Source: Pseudomonadota bacterium (GTDB lineage Bacteria > Pseudomonadota > Gammaproteobacteria > Steroidobacterales > Steroidobacteraceae). Taken from it: 12,674 bases of DNA. Under the pieces are notes generated by a model, which was not told where the DNA came from, ran no database searches, and was given only the letters and a program-made list of their open reading frames with translations. The position numbers and the translations under genes are program-made. The DNA lies in contig JAJZFQ010000003.1 of NCBI GenBank assembly GCA_021805275.1, positions 1-12,674 of the forward strand, written 5' to 3'. Shown here piece after piece: positions 6,212 to 12,674 of this stretch. The stretch's first letter is position 1, and the number at the start of each line of letters is the position of its first letter.

Positions 6212-7369
6212 GTGACGACCGATTTCGAAGCATTGCGGCGCCGGTTCCCGGTCCTGGAGCGTAAGACCTATTTGAACAGTGGGTCATATTGTGCGCTTGC
6301 CGATACGGTGCGCGACGCAGTTAACAATTACATGGATGACCGGCTCGCCGTGGGCGCCAACTGGGATGTGTGGATCACGAAGAACGAGTCAGTTCGCGCC
6401 CTGATGGCGCAGCTGCTCGGTGTGACGTCGGACGAAGTCGCGATCACGGCGTCCGCATCCGCGGGCATCAATGCGCTTGCCAGCGCGCTCGATTTCAGCG
6501 GTACGCGCAACAAGGTCGTGGTTAGCGATTTCGAGTTCCCGACCAATGCACAGATCTGGCACGCCCAGGAGCGTCGCGGTGCTCGGGTGGTTCATGTGCC
6601 GCGCGCCGCGGACGGATATATACCGCTCGAACACTTCGAGCGGACGATCGATGAACATACCCTGCTCGTGGCGGTGACCCACGTCTGCTTTCGCAACGGC
6701 GCCCGTCTCGATATTCCCGGCATTGTGAAGATCGCACATGCTCGCGGTGCACGCGTTCTGCTTGATACTTACCAGGCGATTGGTGCTCTGCAGGTCGATG
6801 CTCGCGCGCTCGGAGTCGACTTCATCGTCGGCGGCATGCTCAAGTATCTCCTTGGAACCGCCGGGATTGGCTTTCTGTATGTCCGAGACCGATGGATCCG
6901 TGAACTGGTGCCGACCCACAGCGGATGGTTTGCGCAACAGAATATCGCCGCCATGGACATCTTCGCCAATCGTCCCTCGGAGAGTGCCCGCCGGTTCGAA
7001 GCGGGAACACCTGCAGTGGTGAATTGCTACGCCGCCGAGGCTGGTCTTAAGATTGTTCTGGAAGCAGATCCCCGGCAAATAGAGGCACGTGTGCGCGCGC
7101 TCACGAGATATTGCTTGCGGCAGCTCATCGACATCGGTTGGTCTGCGGTGACGCCGCTTGATGATGCGCGACGCGGTCCGATGGTGGCCGTACCCGCGCG
7201 CAACACCGCGGAACTCTTTGAGCACCTCACGGCGGCGGATATTGTGACGTCATTCCGCGACAACAATATTCGTGTGACCTGTCACTTCTATAACACTGAA
7301 TCGGACATTGATCGGTTCGTCGCCGAGCTTGAACGCTTGCGCGGTCAATTCGCGCCGGAAACTCCTTAA
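6212..7369 (+). CDS. PLP-dependent class V aminotransferase-fold enzyme
   Basis: This 385-residue fold-type I PLP enzyme resembles isopenicillin-N epimerase and selenocysteine-lyase/cysteine-desulfurase annotations. It opens with FPVLERKTYLNSGSYCAL, the usual class V N-terminus. The phosphate-binding region is ASASAGINALASAL. D185 in LLDTYQAIG binds the pyridine nitrogen, with Q188 nearby. K211 in GGMLKYLLGTAGIGFLYV is the Schiff-base lysine. The C-terminus has the IRVTCHFYNTESDIDRF motif seen in the epimerase/lyase subgroup. No GHHCA-type catalytic-cysteine loop is present, so true desulfurase activity is unlikely. Likely reactions are racemisation, transamination or beta/gamma-elimination on an amino acid. 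The GTG start is backed by GAGG at 6201-6204, 7 nt upstream. It follows the permease by 82 bp, so it probably acts on the imported compound. Confidence 0.9.
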   Translation: MTTDFEALRRRFPVLERKTYLNSGSYCALADTVRDAVNNYMDDRLAVGANWDVWITKNESVRALMAQLLGVTSDEVAITASASAGINALASALDFSGTRNKVVVSDFEFPTNAQIWHAQERRGARVVHVPRAADGYIPLEHFERTIDEHTLLVAVTHVCFRNGARLDIPGIVKIAHARGARVLLDTYQAIGALQVDARALGVDFIVGGMLKYLLGTAGIGFLYVRDRWIRELVPTHSGWFAQQNIAAMDIFANRPSESARRFEAGTPAVVNCYAAEAGLKIVLEADPRQIEARVRALTRYCLRQLIDIGWSAVTPLDDARRGPMVAVPARNTAELFEHLTAADIVTSFRDNNIRVTCHFYNTESDIDRFVAELERLRGQFAPETP

Positions 7370-7379
7370 CATCGGACGA

Positions 7380-7423
7380 CCGTTGCGTTAGGACAAAAGA
7401 TCTAAATTTCCTGTTCGTAACGG
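7380..7423. repeat. Inverted repeat in the gap between the two PLP-enzyme genes
   Basis: CCGTTGCG (7380-7387) and CGTAACGG (7416-7423) pair over 8 bp with one G:U, enclosing a 28-nt AT-rich segment containing AAAAGATCTAAATTT. This AT-rich patch in the 122-bp gap could hold an internal promoter for the second enzyme, but no hexamer pair with proper spacing stands out. Confidence 0.3.
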
Positions 7424-7491
7424 TCTGGTCGGCGTTTAAGAGGCAGCTAAACACTCATGGGCGCACGGTACGGCCGAATTGGGGCAGAATC

Positions 7492-8763
7492 ATGACGACT
7501 CACGCGAAACGTGGCCCGGAATTTCCCGTTCTTGCGCTGCGCAGCGAGTTTCCGGCCCTGCGTCCTGTCGGGCGGTTCATTTATTTCGATAATGCCGCTG
7601 GCGCGCAGATTCCTCAGAGAGTGCTGGACGCCGTCAACACCCATCTTCTCGAACACAACGTTCAGCGCGGAGGTCGATACGCCCAGAGCGTGGCCGTCGA
7701 TGACATGATCGCGCGTGCTCGCGTGCGAGTTGCCGCTTTCCTCAATGCATGGAGTCCCGAGGAGATCGCCTTCGGGATGAACGCGACCTCGTTCATCCGG
7801 ACGATCAGCCTCGCGGTCGGTCAGACGCTGCAGGGTCGCGAGGAGATCGTCGTGACCGACCTAGATCACGAGGCGAACATCGCTACCTGGTGCGCTCTGC
7901 AGAGTGTGGGTGCCCGCATCAGATGGTGGAGTGCGCGCACTGACGGGCGACTGCATCTGGAGGATCTCGATCAGCTACTGAGTGCGAAAACTCGGTTGGT
8001 GGCCTGTACGCTGGCCTCAAACGCACTTGGCAGCATTGTGGATGTGAGCGGCGTGTCGCGGCTCGCCCACTCGGTCGGCGCAGAGGTGTTCGTCGATGCA
8101 GTGCACTACGGACCGCACGGTCCGATTGACGTGCGCGCGCTGGGATGTGATTACTTGGTGTGTTCAGGCTACAAGATATTTGCGCCCCACATGGGATTTC
8201 TCTGGGGCCGGTATTCCGCGCTCGCGGCACTGCCGACATTTCGCGAGGAATTCATTCCGGATGTGCCTCCGGGAAAGGTCGAGGCCGGTACGTTCATCTA
8301 TGAGAACGTCGCGGGGATGGCGGCCGCAGTGGACTATTTGGCGGATCTTGGGCGCCGGCTGGCGGGAGCTGAAGCGGTCAGCGCGCACGACGCCATACGG
8401 GAGAATTGCGTAACGGCGATGGTCGCGATTCAAGCGTACGAGCAGACGCTCTCGTTTGCCTTACTGCAGATGCTCGAGCGGCTGGGTGCGGATGTTTACG
8501 GAACTGCAGATCCCGCTCAGGTCGGCGCGCGGGTGCCGACGGTATGCTTCAATCTTCCGAGTGTCGAACCAGCGGAGGTGGTGAAGGCCGCCGCCGCCGG
8601 GGGCATCGGCATTCGCGACGGTCATATGTATGCACCTCGGTTGATGCGGCGGCTGGGCTTGGACGTCGACAGCGGCGCGGTGCGCGTTTCGCTGGTGCAC
8701 TACAACACGCTCGAGGAGATTGAACGCTTTGCGGCCCTGCTGCGGGAGATCTGCACCGCCTGA
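7492..8763 (+). CDS. Class V aminotransferase-fold enzyme, VC1184/cysteine-desulfurase-like subfamily
   Basis: This 423-residue PLP enzyme is distinct from its upstream neighbour. Its motifs fit the cysteine-desulfurase-like VC1184 subfamily (TIGR01976, recognised from memory): YFDNAAGAQIP near 31-41, HNVQRGGRYAQS (55-66), DHEANIATW (H126 stacking on PLP), VDAVHYGPHGPIDV (D202; His205 where NifS-type enzymes have Gln), CSGYKIFAPHMGFLWGR (Schiff-base K228) and KVEAGTFIYE. At the place where SufS/CsdA have the catalytic Cys (RTGHHCA), this protein reads RDGHMYA with Tyr380. It should therefore not be a classical desulfurase. Members of this group are uncharacterised to my knowledge. The ATG at 7492 has GGGG 7 nt upstream. 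It is 122 bp after the first PLP gene and last in the rightward run. A linked or sequential reaction on the same imported substrate is inference. Confidence 0.9.
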   Translation: MTTHAKRGPEFPVLALRSEFPALRPVGRFIYFDNAAGAQIPQRVLDAVNTHLLEHNVQRGGRYAQSVAVDDMIARARVRVAAFLNAWSPEEIAFGMNATSFIRTISLAVGQTLQGREEIVVTDLDHEANIATWCALQSVGARIRWWSARTDGRLHLEDLDQLLSAKTRLVACTLASNALGSIVDVSGVSRLAHSVGAEVFVDAVHYGPHGPIDVRALGCDYLVCSGYKIFAPHMGFLWGRYSALAALPTFREEFIPDVPPGKVEAGTFIYENVAGMAAAVDYLADLGRRLAGAEAVSAHDAIRENCVTAMVAIQAYEQTLSFALLQMLERLGADVYGTADPAQVGARVPTVCFNLPSVEPAEVVKAAAAGGIGIRDGHMYAPRLMRRLGLDVDSGAVRVSLVHYNTLEEIERFAALLREICTA

Positions 8764-8853
8764 GGCGTCGGTAGGCGAGGCGTATGTTTCGCGGTCCGTC
8801 AGGCGGCTGTGGCGCTCCGGCGTCGATGGTTCAGAGCTTCAGGTCTTGGCTGT

Positions 8854-8872
8854 GCCGGCTCAGGGCGCCGGC
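8854..8872. terminator. Possible hairpin at the convergent gene ends
   Basis: GCCGGC (8854-8859) and GCCGGC (8867-8872) are complementary and enclose a 7-nt loop that contains the stop codon of the leftward beta-helix gene. The hairpin lies about 90 nt after the stop of the rightward PLP gene. There is no T-tract, so it is at most a weak or Rho-assisted terminator. Confidence 0.22.
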
Positions 8873-10116
8873 CACTGATCGGCCCCGATATCCGGATCCG
8901 TCTCAAGGGGACGGGCATTGCCGCTGAAGTCGTCCTTCAGCGCCGCGATCATCACGCCTTTGCCCACGACCTGTGGTATCGGGGAGCTGAGGCGTAGATT
9001 GCCGGCCGCGGCGTTCACGAACCATTGTGACCTCGCATCGGTGACGTTGTGAGTTACCGTAGCGCGTCCGCCGTTGCGCGATGCGATTGCCCGGTTCGTG
9101 AGATTGTTGGCGATGAAGACATTGCGAGTGACGGGGAATCGATATTCGATGGCGCGCGGATATTTGCTCTGCAGCAGGATTGTGTTGTTGTACACCTGCG
9201 TGCCGGGGCTGTCGGTGAGCGCAATGCCGGTGTCGGCGAACGGACCTGCGCCAGCGGCGTGATAAATCATGTTGTTGCGGATCACGCCGCCGAGATTGGG
9301 TTTTCCGTCCAGCCCGAAGCCGATGCCGCGGTCGCAATTGACGATGAGATTGCGCTCCACCAGATCGTCGGCCGAGCCGTCCCAGAAGTGCACTGCGAAT
9401 TCCGCCACCGCACGCGATGGGCTGGCAATATTGCGAAAGACGTTGTCACGAACGATCCAGTGTTTGGCGCCATGGGCATCGATACCGCCGATGTAGTACT
9501 CCGGGCCGATGCCCGCCGTGTACTCGAAGAGGCAGTGCTCCACAATCCCATTATTGGCGGTGTTGCCGGGCCGCGCAGGACTGTCGCTCACCTTGATCAA
9601 CTGCTCGTAGGCGTTCTCCAGGACGCACTCGCGGATGACGGGCGACTGGGCGCCATCCTCGCCGGCGATCTGGATCAGGTGCCAGCGGCTGCGCCGTAGC
9701 GTCATGCTGCTCAGCGTAAAATGTGAGCCCGAAACCCGAATGAGATTGCCGATCCGTGCGGTAGGACTCATGCCATCGCCTTGGATGATGACTTGCCTGC
9801 GCGTACCGAGTGGTCCTTGGAGTGTCACCCGTGGCGCAGTGACGACGAGAGTCTCATTCAGCGTGTACGTCCCAGGGGCGAGTCGGATGACCACGTGCCC
9901 GCCCCAGCGGTTTGCAGTCACGACCGCTCGTTCCAGGCCGGCGGTACTGTGGACCCGCACGATGCGCTGGCGAGGCGGCGCTGAGCAGCTCGCTGACAGA
10001 AGCGCCGCGGCGCAAAGCGCTGCGATGCTTCTGGCGTGGAATCGTCGGTGCGCAGCGGAACGCGCAGACGGAGGGGGCGGTGTCGCCGAGAAGGCCCGTC
10101 GGTTACGCCAGAGCAT
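8860..10116 (-). CDS. Exported right-handed parallel beta-helix protein (possible lipoprotein)
   Basis: The protein has 418 residues from the ATG at 10116. That start is chosen because AGGA (minus strand, 10127-10124) lies 7 nt upstream; an upstream TTG at 10170 is open but has no clear ribosome site. An Arg-rich N-region is followed by a hydrophobic stretch, RSIAALCAAALLSASC, with a lipobox-like end at Cys44. The -3 Ser makes lipidation less certain. Residues 55-360 show the ladder of a right-handed beta-helix: a periplasmic-type opening (GLERAVVTANRWGGHVVIRL...PGTYTLNETL), then repeats such as HWIVRDNVFRNI, DDLVERNLIVNCDRGIGFG, GVIRNNMIYHAAG and TQVYNNTILL. The end, DDFSGNARPLETDPDIGADQ, is typical of secreted beta-helix proteins in polysaccharide-lyase-like families. 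Substrate and activity are unknown; carbohydrate binding or cleavage at the cell surface is the likeliest role. It is convergent with the PLP gene and divergent from the L,D-transpeptidase. Confidence 0.85.
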   Translation of the reverse strand: MLWRNRRAFSATPPPPSARSAAHRRFHARSIAALCAAALLSASCSAPPRQRIVRVHSTAGLERAVVTANRWGGHVVIRLAPGTYTLNETLVVTAPRVTLQGPLGTRRQVIIQGDGMSPTARIGNLIRVSGSHFTLSSMTLRRSRWHLIQIAGEDGAQSPVIRECVLENAYEQLIKVSDSPARPGNTANNGIVEHCLFEYTAGIGPEYYIGGIDAHGAKHWIVRDNVFRNIASPSRAVAEFAVHFWDGSADDLVERNLIVNCDRGIGFGLDGKPNLGGVIRNNMIYHAAGAGPFADTGIALTDSPGTQVYNNTILLQSKYPRAIEYRFPVTRNVFIANNLTNRAIASRNGGRATVTHNVTDARSQWFVNAAAGNLRLSSPIPQVVGKGVMIAALKDDFSGNARPLETDPDIGADQWPAP

Positions 10117-10194
10117 GCTCACATCCTGGGCACGTGCGCGAAAAACCGCAAGCCGTGCGTCAAGATGCAAAGCCGCCGACGCCGTATTGGGGGG

Positions 10195-10206
10195 CGGTGA
10201 TCACCG
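10195..10206. promoter_or_regulatory. Perfect 12-bp palindrome, possible operator
   Basis: CGGTGATCACCG is a perfect dyad about 80 bp upstream of the beta-helix start codon on the minus strand. The position suits a transcription-factor site. No cognate regulator can be named, and a 12-bp dyad may occur by chance in GC-rich DNA. Confidence 0.25.
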
Positions 10207-10530
10207 TTCGTGACCGAGGGAGGGGCGAGAGCGGGCGAGTGGCGATCGGCATCCGGTCACCAGCGCGGGAGGGCCTGCCTCAGACGACGGCCGCCGCGGA
10301 TCCCTCGGCGCGCCGACCGTGGCCGGGACGTCGTGCGGTGGGCCCCAGACGTTCCGTTCGACTTCGAGTTGAACTGTGCGGTGCAGTCAGGCTCTATTCA
10401 GGATAGATCCGGTAGGGTCAAAATTCGGCAGTTCCAACCTCAGGTATTTTCAGATCTCCCGACGCGGCAATGGCTGTGAGCCCCCGGCTGTAGCGAATCG
10501 CCGACAGGCCGGGTCGGTCGCGACTCGGGG

Positions 10531-10539
10531 TGCCATAAT
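10531..10539 (+). promoter_or_regulatory. Extended -10 promoter element of the L,D-transpeptidase gene
   Basis: TGCCATAAT contains the TGn extension and CATAAT (5/6 match to TATAAT at 10534-10539). No good -35 lies 17 bp upstream, which extended -10 promoters tolerate. Transcription 7 nt after the hexamer would begin at 10546, the A of the ATG, giving a leaderless message. The lack of a Shine-Dalgarno before this ATG agrees with that. Confidence 0.4.
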
Positions 10540-10545
10540 CCACCG

Positions 10546-11886
10546 ATGAGAACCTCGTCTATCCGTCTCGTACTGGCCGCCAGCGTCGCGCTCACGGCGA
10601 GCGCCTGCGCACTGATGGGGCCGCCGCTGCGGCCACCTCCGCCGCCCCCGCCTGCGCCCGCGAAAGTGGTTCCGCCGCCGCCGCCACCCTTGCCGTTGCC
10701 GATCCAGACCGAGAAGTTCGATCTCGCGCCGGGTCAGGACATGGTAGGCGCCGTACAGGTGGTGAAGGTTCTGAAGGGGCAGACCCTGACCGACATCGGT
10801 CGCCGCTTCAATGTCGGATATCTCGAGATGACGCGGGCCAATCCTGGCGTCAGTGCCTGGATTCCGCCCGTAGGCGCAGCAGTGGTGTTGCCGACGCAGT
10901 TTATTCTTCCGGACGCGCCGCATCGGGGCATCGTGGTCAATCTCGCCGCGCTGCGGCTCTTCTATTACCCTGCGCACAAGCGCGGAGAGCCTCAGGTCGT
11001 CTTTACTCACCCGGTCGGCATCGGTCGGCGCGGGTTCGTCACGCCCCAAGGCGTGACGCATGTCATTTCGCACGAGAAGGACCCAGTCTGGATCGTGCCA
11101 CCGTCGATTTTGCTCGAGCACGCGAAGGAAGGTGCGCCGCTGCCGAAAGTGGTCGGTCCCGGTCCGGAGAATCCTCTCGGCAACTACGCGCTGCACCTCG
11201 GTTGGCCGGGATACCTGATCCACGGGACCAATAAGCCGGTCAGCGTGGGCTGGCGGGTGAGCCACGGCTGTGTTCACCTGTTCCCGGAGGACATCAAACA
11301 GCTCTTCTACATGGTGCCGAATGGCACCGAGGTGCGTGTCGTCGATCAGCCGTACCTGTTCGGGTGGAAGAGCGGCCGGCTCTACATGGTGGCCTATGGG
11401 CCATTGAAGGGGGACAAGCGCCCCTGGAGAAAGGACTGGCGGCGTCTCGTTCCGACACTGCTTACCCATGCCGAGCGGGTCGAATTGTGGCGGCACCACC
11501 AGAAAATCAACTGGCATAGGGTCGCGGAATTAGTCAAAAATCCACGTGGCATACCGGTACCGGTCTCGGGCCGCGAGGAGCCGGGGCTCGGCGCGGTACT
11601 GGCACAGGCGCGCCGGGTGCAGAATCGGTTGCCGGCCGGGTCCACCTGGAACGGCAAGAAAGACCTTCCGGCCACCAATGCGCAGTTCCACAAGTTCTAC
11701 GCTGGAGTGCTGACGCCAGCACAGAAGAAGGCGCTCGCAGCCATCGATACGCTGCCCCAGCCGGCTCGGACGGCACACAATGCGGGCTCATGTGACTCTT
11801 CTCACTGCTCCCGGAGCGCCTCGGCGCATCGCGCGAACTCCGACCTACCTGCGAAAACGTTGACGGTCGACCCGCCTAAACCCTGA
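10546..11886 (+). CDS. L,D-transpeptidase (YkuD domain) with proline-rich linker and LysM-like segment
   Basis: This 446-residue cell-envelope enzyme of the ErfK/YbiS/YcfS/YnhG family makes 3-3 peptidoglycan cross-links or attaches proteins to peptidoglycan. Residues 1-20 are a signal sequence ending ALTASA-C21, a lipobox-like site with Ala at -3. Residues 26-52 are very proline-rich, a periplasmic spacer. A LysM-like segment (about 70-118) contains KVLKGQTLTDIGRRFNVGYL and a VVLPTQFILP end. The YkuD domain spans about 127-268, with H226 in YLIHGTNKP and catalytic SHGC242 in WRVSHGCVHLFPEDI. The usual Arg after SHGC(I/V) is His244. The roughly 175 residues after the catalytic domain (272-446) are an unusual extension ending in a Ser/Cys/His-rich tail of no recognisable fold. 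The gene is probably monocistronic. The start fits the signal peptide and may be leaderless. Confidence 0.93.
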   Translation: MRTSSIRLVLAASVALTASACALMGPPLRPPPPPPPAPAKVVPPPPPPLPLPIQTEKFDLAPGQDMVGAVQVVKVLKGQTLTDIGRRFNVGYLEMTRANPGVSAWIPPVGAAVVLPTQFILPDAPHRGIVVNLAALRLFYYPAHKRGEPQVVFTHPVGIGRRGFVTPQGVTHVISHEKDPVWIVPPSILLEHAKEGAPLPKVVGPGPENPLGNYALHLGWPGYLIHGTNKPVSVGWRVSHGCVHLFPEDIKQLFYMVPNGTEVRVVDQPYLFGWKSGRLYMVAYGPLKGDKRPWRKDWRRLVPTLLTHAERVELWRHHQKINWHRVAELVKNPRGIPVPVSGREEPGLGAVLAQARRVQNRLPAGSTWNGKKDLPATNAQFHKFYAGVLTPAQKKALAAIDTLPQPARTAHNAGSCDSSHCSRSASAHRANSDLPAKTLTVDPPKP

Positions 11887-11961
11887 GCGCGGGACGACGC
11901 CACGCAATGCGGGGGCGAAACGCGTCTGTCTCGAATCCCTTGGCGATCGAGGCACGACGCA

Positions 11962-11990
11962 GCGGGTGCACAGCAGTCTCTGCACACCGC
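11962..11990. terminator. Hairpin between convergent L,D-transpeptidase and kinase genes
   Basis: GCGGGTGCA (11962-11970) pairs with TGCAC-A-CCGC (11981-11990) over 9 bp with one bulged A, around a 10-nt loop. It sits in the 127-bp gap between the two converging stop codons and could end transcripts from both sides. No flanking T-run is present on either strand, so classical Rho-independent action is uncertain. Confidence 0.38.
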
Positions 11991-12013
11991 GCCGGTACGT
12001 CAGTGCGATGGGC

Positions 12014-12674
12014 TCATTGGCAGCGCGCGAGTACGGCACGCAGTTCACGTACCCTTGGCGGCTTACCGAGCACGTGATCGATGTCCGCCGCCGGCTGTGC
12101 TTCGGCATCCAAACGGCGACCCCAGCCGGTCAGTAGGATGACCGGAGTATTCGCCGACACCCGCTTGATCGCTCGGGCGACCGCGCGGCCGTCCAGGTGC
12201 GGCATTCCCAGATCCGTGATGACGACCTGGAACGGTCTGCTTGCCTGATCTGCGAGAAAAGCGTCGATGCCGCGACGCGGGTCATCTGTGGCGAGGACTT
12301 CGTGTCCATCCGATTCGAGGATCTCCTTCAATGGCGCGAGCACCAGAGGATCGTCATCGATGAGCAGAATGCGCATTGGCGCGATCACCGGGCTCGGCGA
12401 CTCATCGCGTGGCGGGACGGGCTGCTGCCCGGGGCGAGTCTGCGGGAACGTCAGCACGAAACGCGTACCCTCGCCGGGCGCGCTCTCCACGTTGAGAGTG
12501 GCGGCGTGTCTTCGTACGACTCCGTACACCATCGCAAGGCCCAACCCGGTGCCGCGCTCTCCTTTGGTGGTGAAGAACGGCTCGAGGCACTTGCGGCGCG
12601 TCTGCTCGTCCATACCAACCCCGTTGTCCGCAACGGCGAGCTCGACGCCATCGTCCACGGTACGAGTGGCTAGT
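12014..12674 (-). CDS. Hybrid sensor histidine kinase/response regulator (3' part only)
   Basis: The reading frame is open to the right window edge, so the true start lies outside; the visible part is about 219 residues. It begins inside the HATPase_c domain, with the G1 box (ADNGVGM), F box (EPFFTTK) and G2 box (GTGLGLAMVYG), then VESAPGEGTRFVLTFP closing the domain. A short proline-rich linker leads to a complete receiver domain. That domain opens MRILLIDDD and has the phospho-acceptor Asp in VVITDLGMPHLDG (149th residue counted from the GTG at 12658), the switch Thr in ILLTGWG and the conserved Lys in LGKPP. This order (kinase, then receiver at the C-terminus, no HPt) is that of PAS-type hybrid kinases signalling through a separate phosphotransfer partner. 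The sensed signal is unknown because the sensor region is missing. It converges on the L,D-transpeptidase gene. Confidence 0.92.
   Translation of the reverse strand, partial: LATRTVDDGVELAVADNGVGMDEQTRRKCLEPFFTTKGERGTGLGLAMVYGVVRRHAATLNVESAPGEGTRFVLTFPQTRPGQQPVPPRDESPSPVIAPMRILLIDDDPLVLAPLKEILESDGHEVLATDDPRRGIDAFLADQASRPFQVVITDLGMPHLDGRAVARAIKRVSANTPVILLTGWGRRLDAEAQPAADIDHVLGKPPRVRELRAVLARCQ

Larger units (their letters stand above)
10171..10545. other. Non-coding region between divergent beta-helix and L,D-transpeptidase genes
   Basis: No credible gene is seen here. It contains a perfect 12-bp palindrome near the left side. A possible rightward promoter is TTGAAC (10369-10374), 18 bp, TCTATT (10393-10398), but its -10 matches at only 4/6. 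An extended -10 lies directly before the transpeptidase ATG. The rest is GC-rich without other clear structure. Confidence 0.5.

Noticed and set aside
6389..7225. 278-codon minus-strand open frame opposite the first PLP enzyme
   Set aside because: It is antisense to conserved catalytic motifs of the real gene, and its composition is not protein-like.
10632..10692. CCG-rich low-complexity tract as a functional DNA repeat
   Set aside because: It is simply the coding sequence of the proline-rich linker of the L,D-transpeptidase; the repeats are irregular.
10450..11517. 355-codon open frame on the minus strand opposite the L,D-transpeptidase
   Set aside because: The translation is Arg/His/Pro-rich with no recognisable domain. 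It lies antisense to a clear YkuD gene and arises from GC-rich third-position bias.
1..12674. CRISPR array, tRNA, rRNA, transposon or prophage remnants
   Set aside because: Reading both strands showed no regularly spaced repeats, cloverleaf, terminal inverted repeats with target duplications, transposase or phage motifs.

Overview
The window is GC-rich DNA from a Gram-negative bacterium. The evidence is a TonB-dependent outer-membrane receptor, two candidate lipoproteins, an L,D-transpeptidase and a hybrid sensor kinase. Codon use and gene types suit an environmental proteobacterium, perhaps a gammaproteobacterium of the Xanthomonadales/Nevskiales/Steroidobacter kind. That placement is inference from general character, not from a marker gene. 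I see no rRNA, tRNA, insertion sequence, integrase, phage gene or CRISPR array.

Left edge (1-467): the 5' end of a glutaryl-CoA-dehydrogenase-like acyl-CoA dehydrogenase runs leftward out of the window, diverging from a TetR-family repressor gene. The shared intergenic region holds a good sigma70-type promoter for the dehydrogenase (TTGAGG, 17 bp, TATAGT on the minus strand). A near-perfect palindrome sits exactly in its spacer, which is a typical repressor-site arrangement.

Core (468-8763): six rightward genes form a probable uptake and catabolism cluster. In order they are a TetR regulator; a protein joining two CDGSH iron-sulfur motifs to two cupin folds; a TonB-dependent receptor; an APC-family amino acid permease 6 bp further on; and two different PLP-dependent class V aminotransferase-fold enzymes. 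The layout suggests that the receptor and permease carry an amino-acid-like compound across the outer and inner membranes and the PLP enzymes process it. The CDGSH-cupin protein would be a novel accessory or oxidising enzyme. Neither PLP enzyme shows the catalytic cysteine region of a true cysteine desulfurase. The substrate cannot be read from the sequence. Several gaps carry perfect or near-perfect inverted repeats.

Right part (8860-12674): a convergent gene encodes an exported right-handed beta-helix protein. It diverges, across about 430 bp, from a lipoprotein-like L,D-transpeptidase with a proline-rich linker and a LysM-like segment. That gene may be transcribed without a leader from an extended -10 promoter. 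Last comes the 3' part of a leftward hybrid histidine kinase (ATPase domain plus receiver domain), which is cut by the window end.
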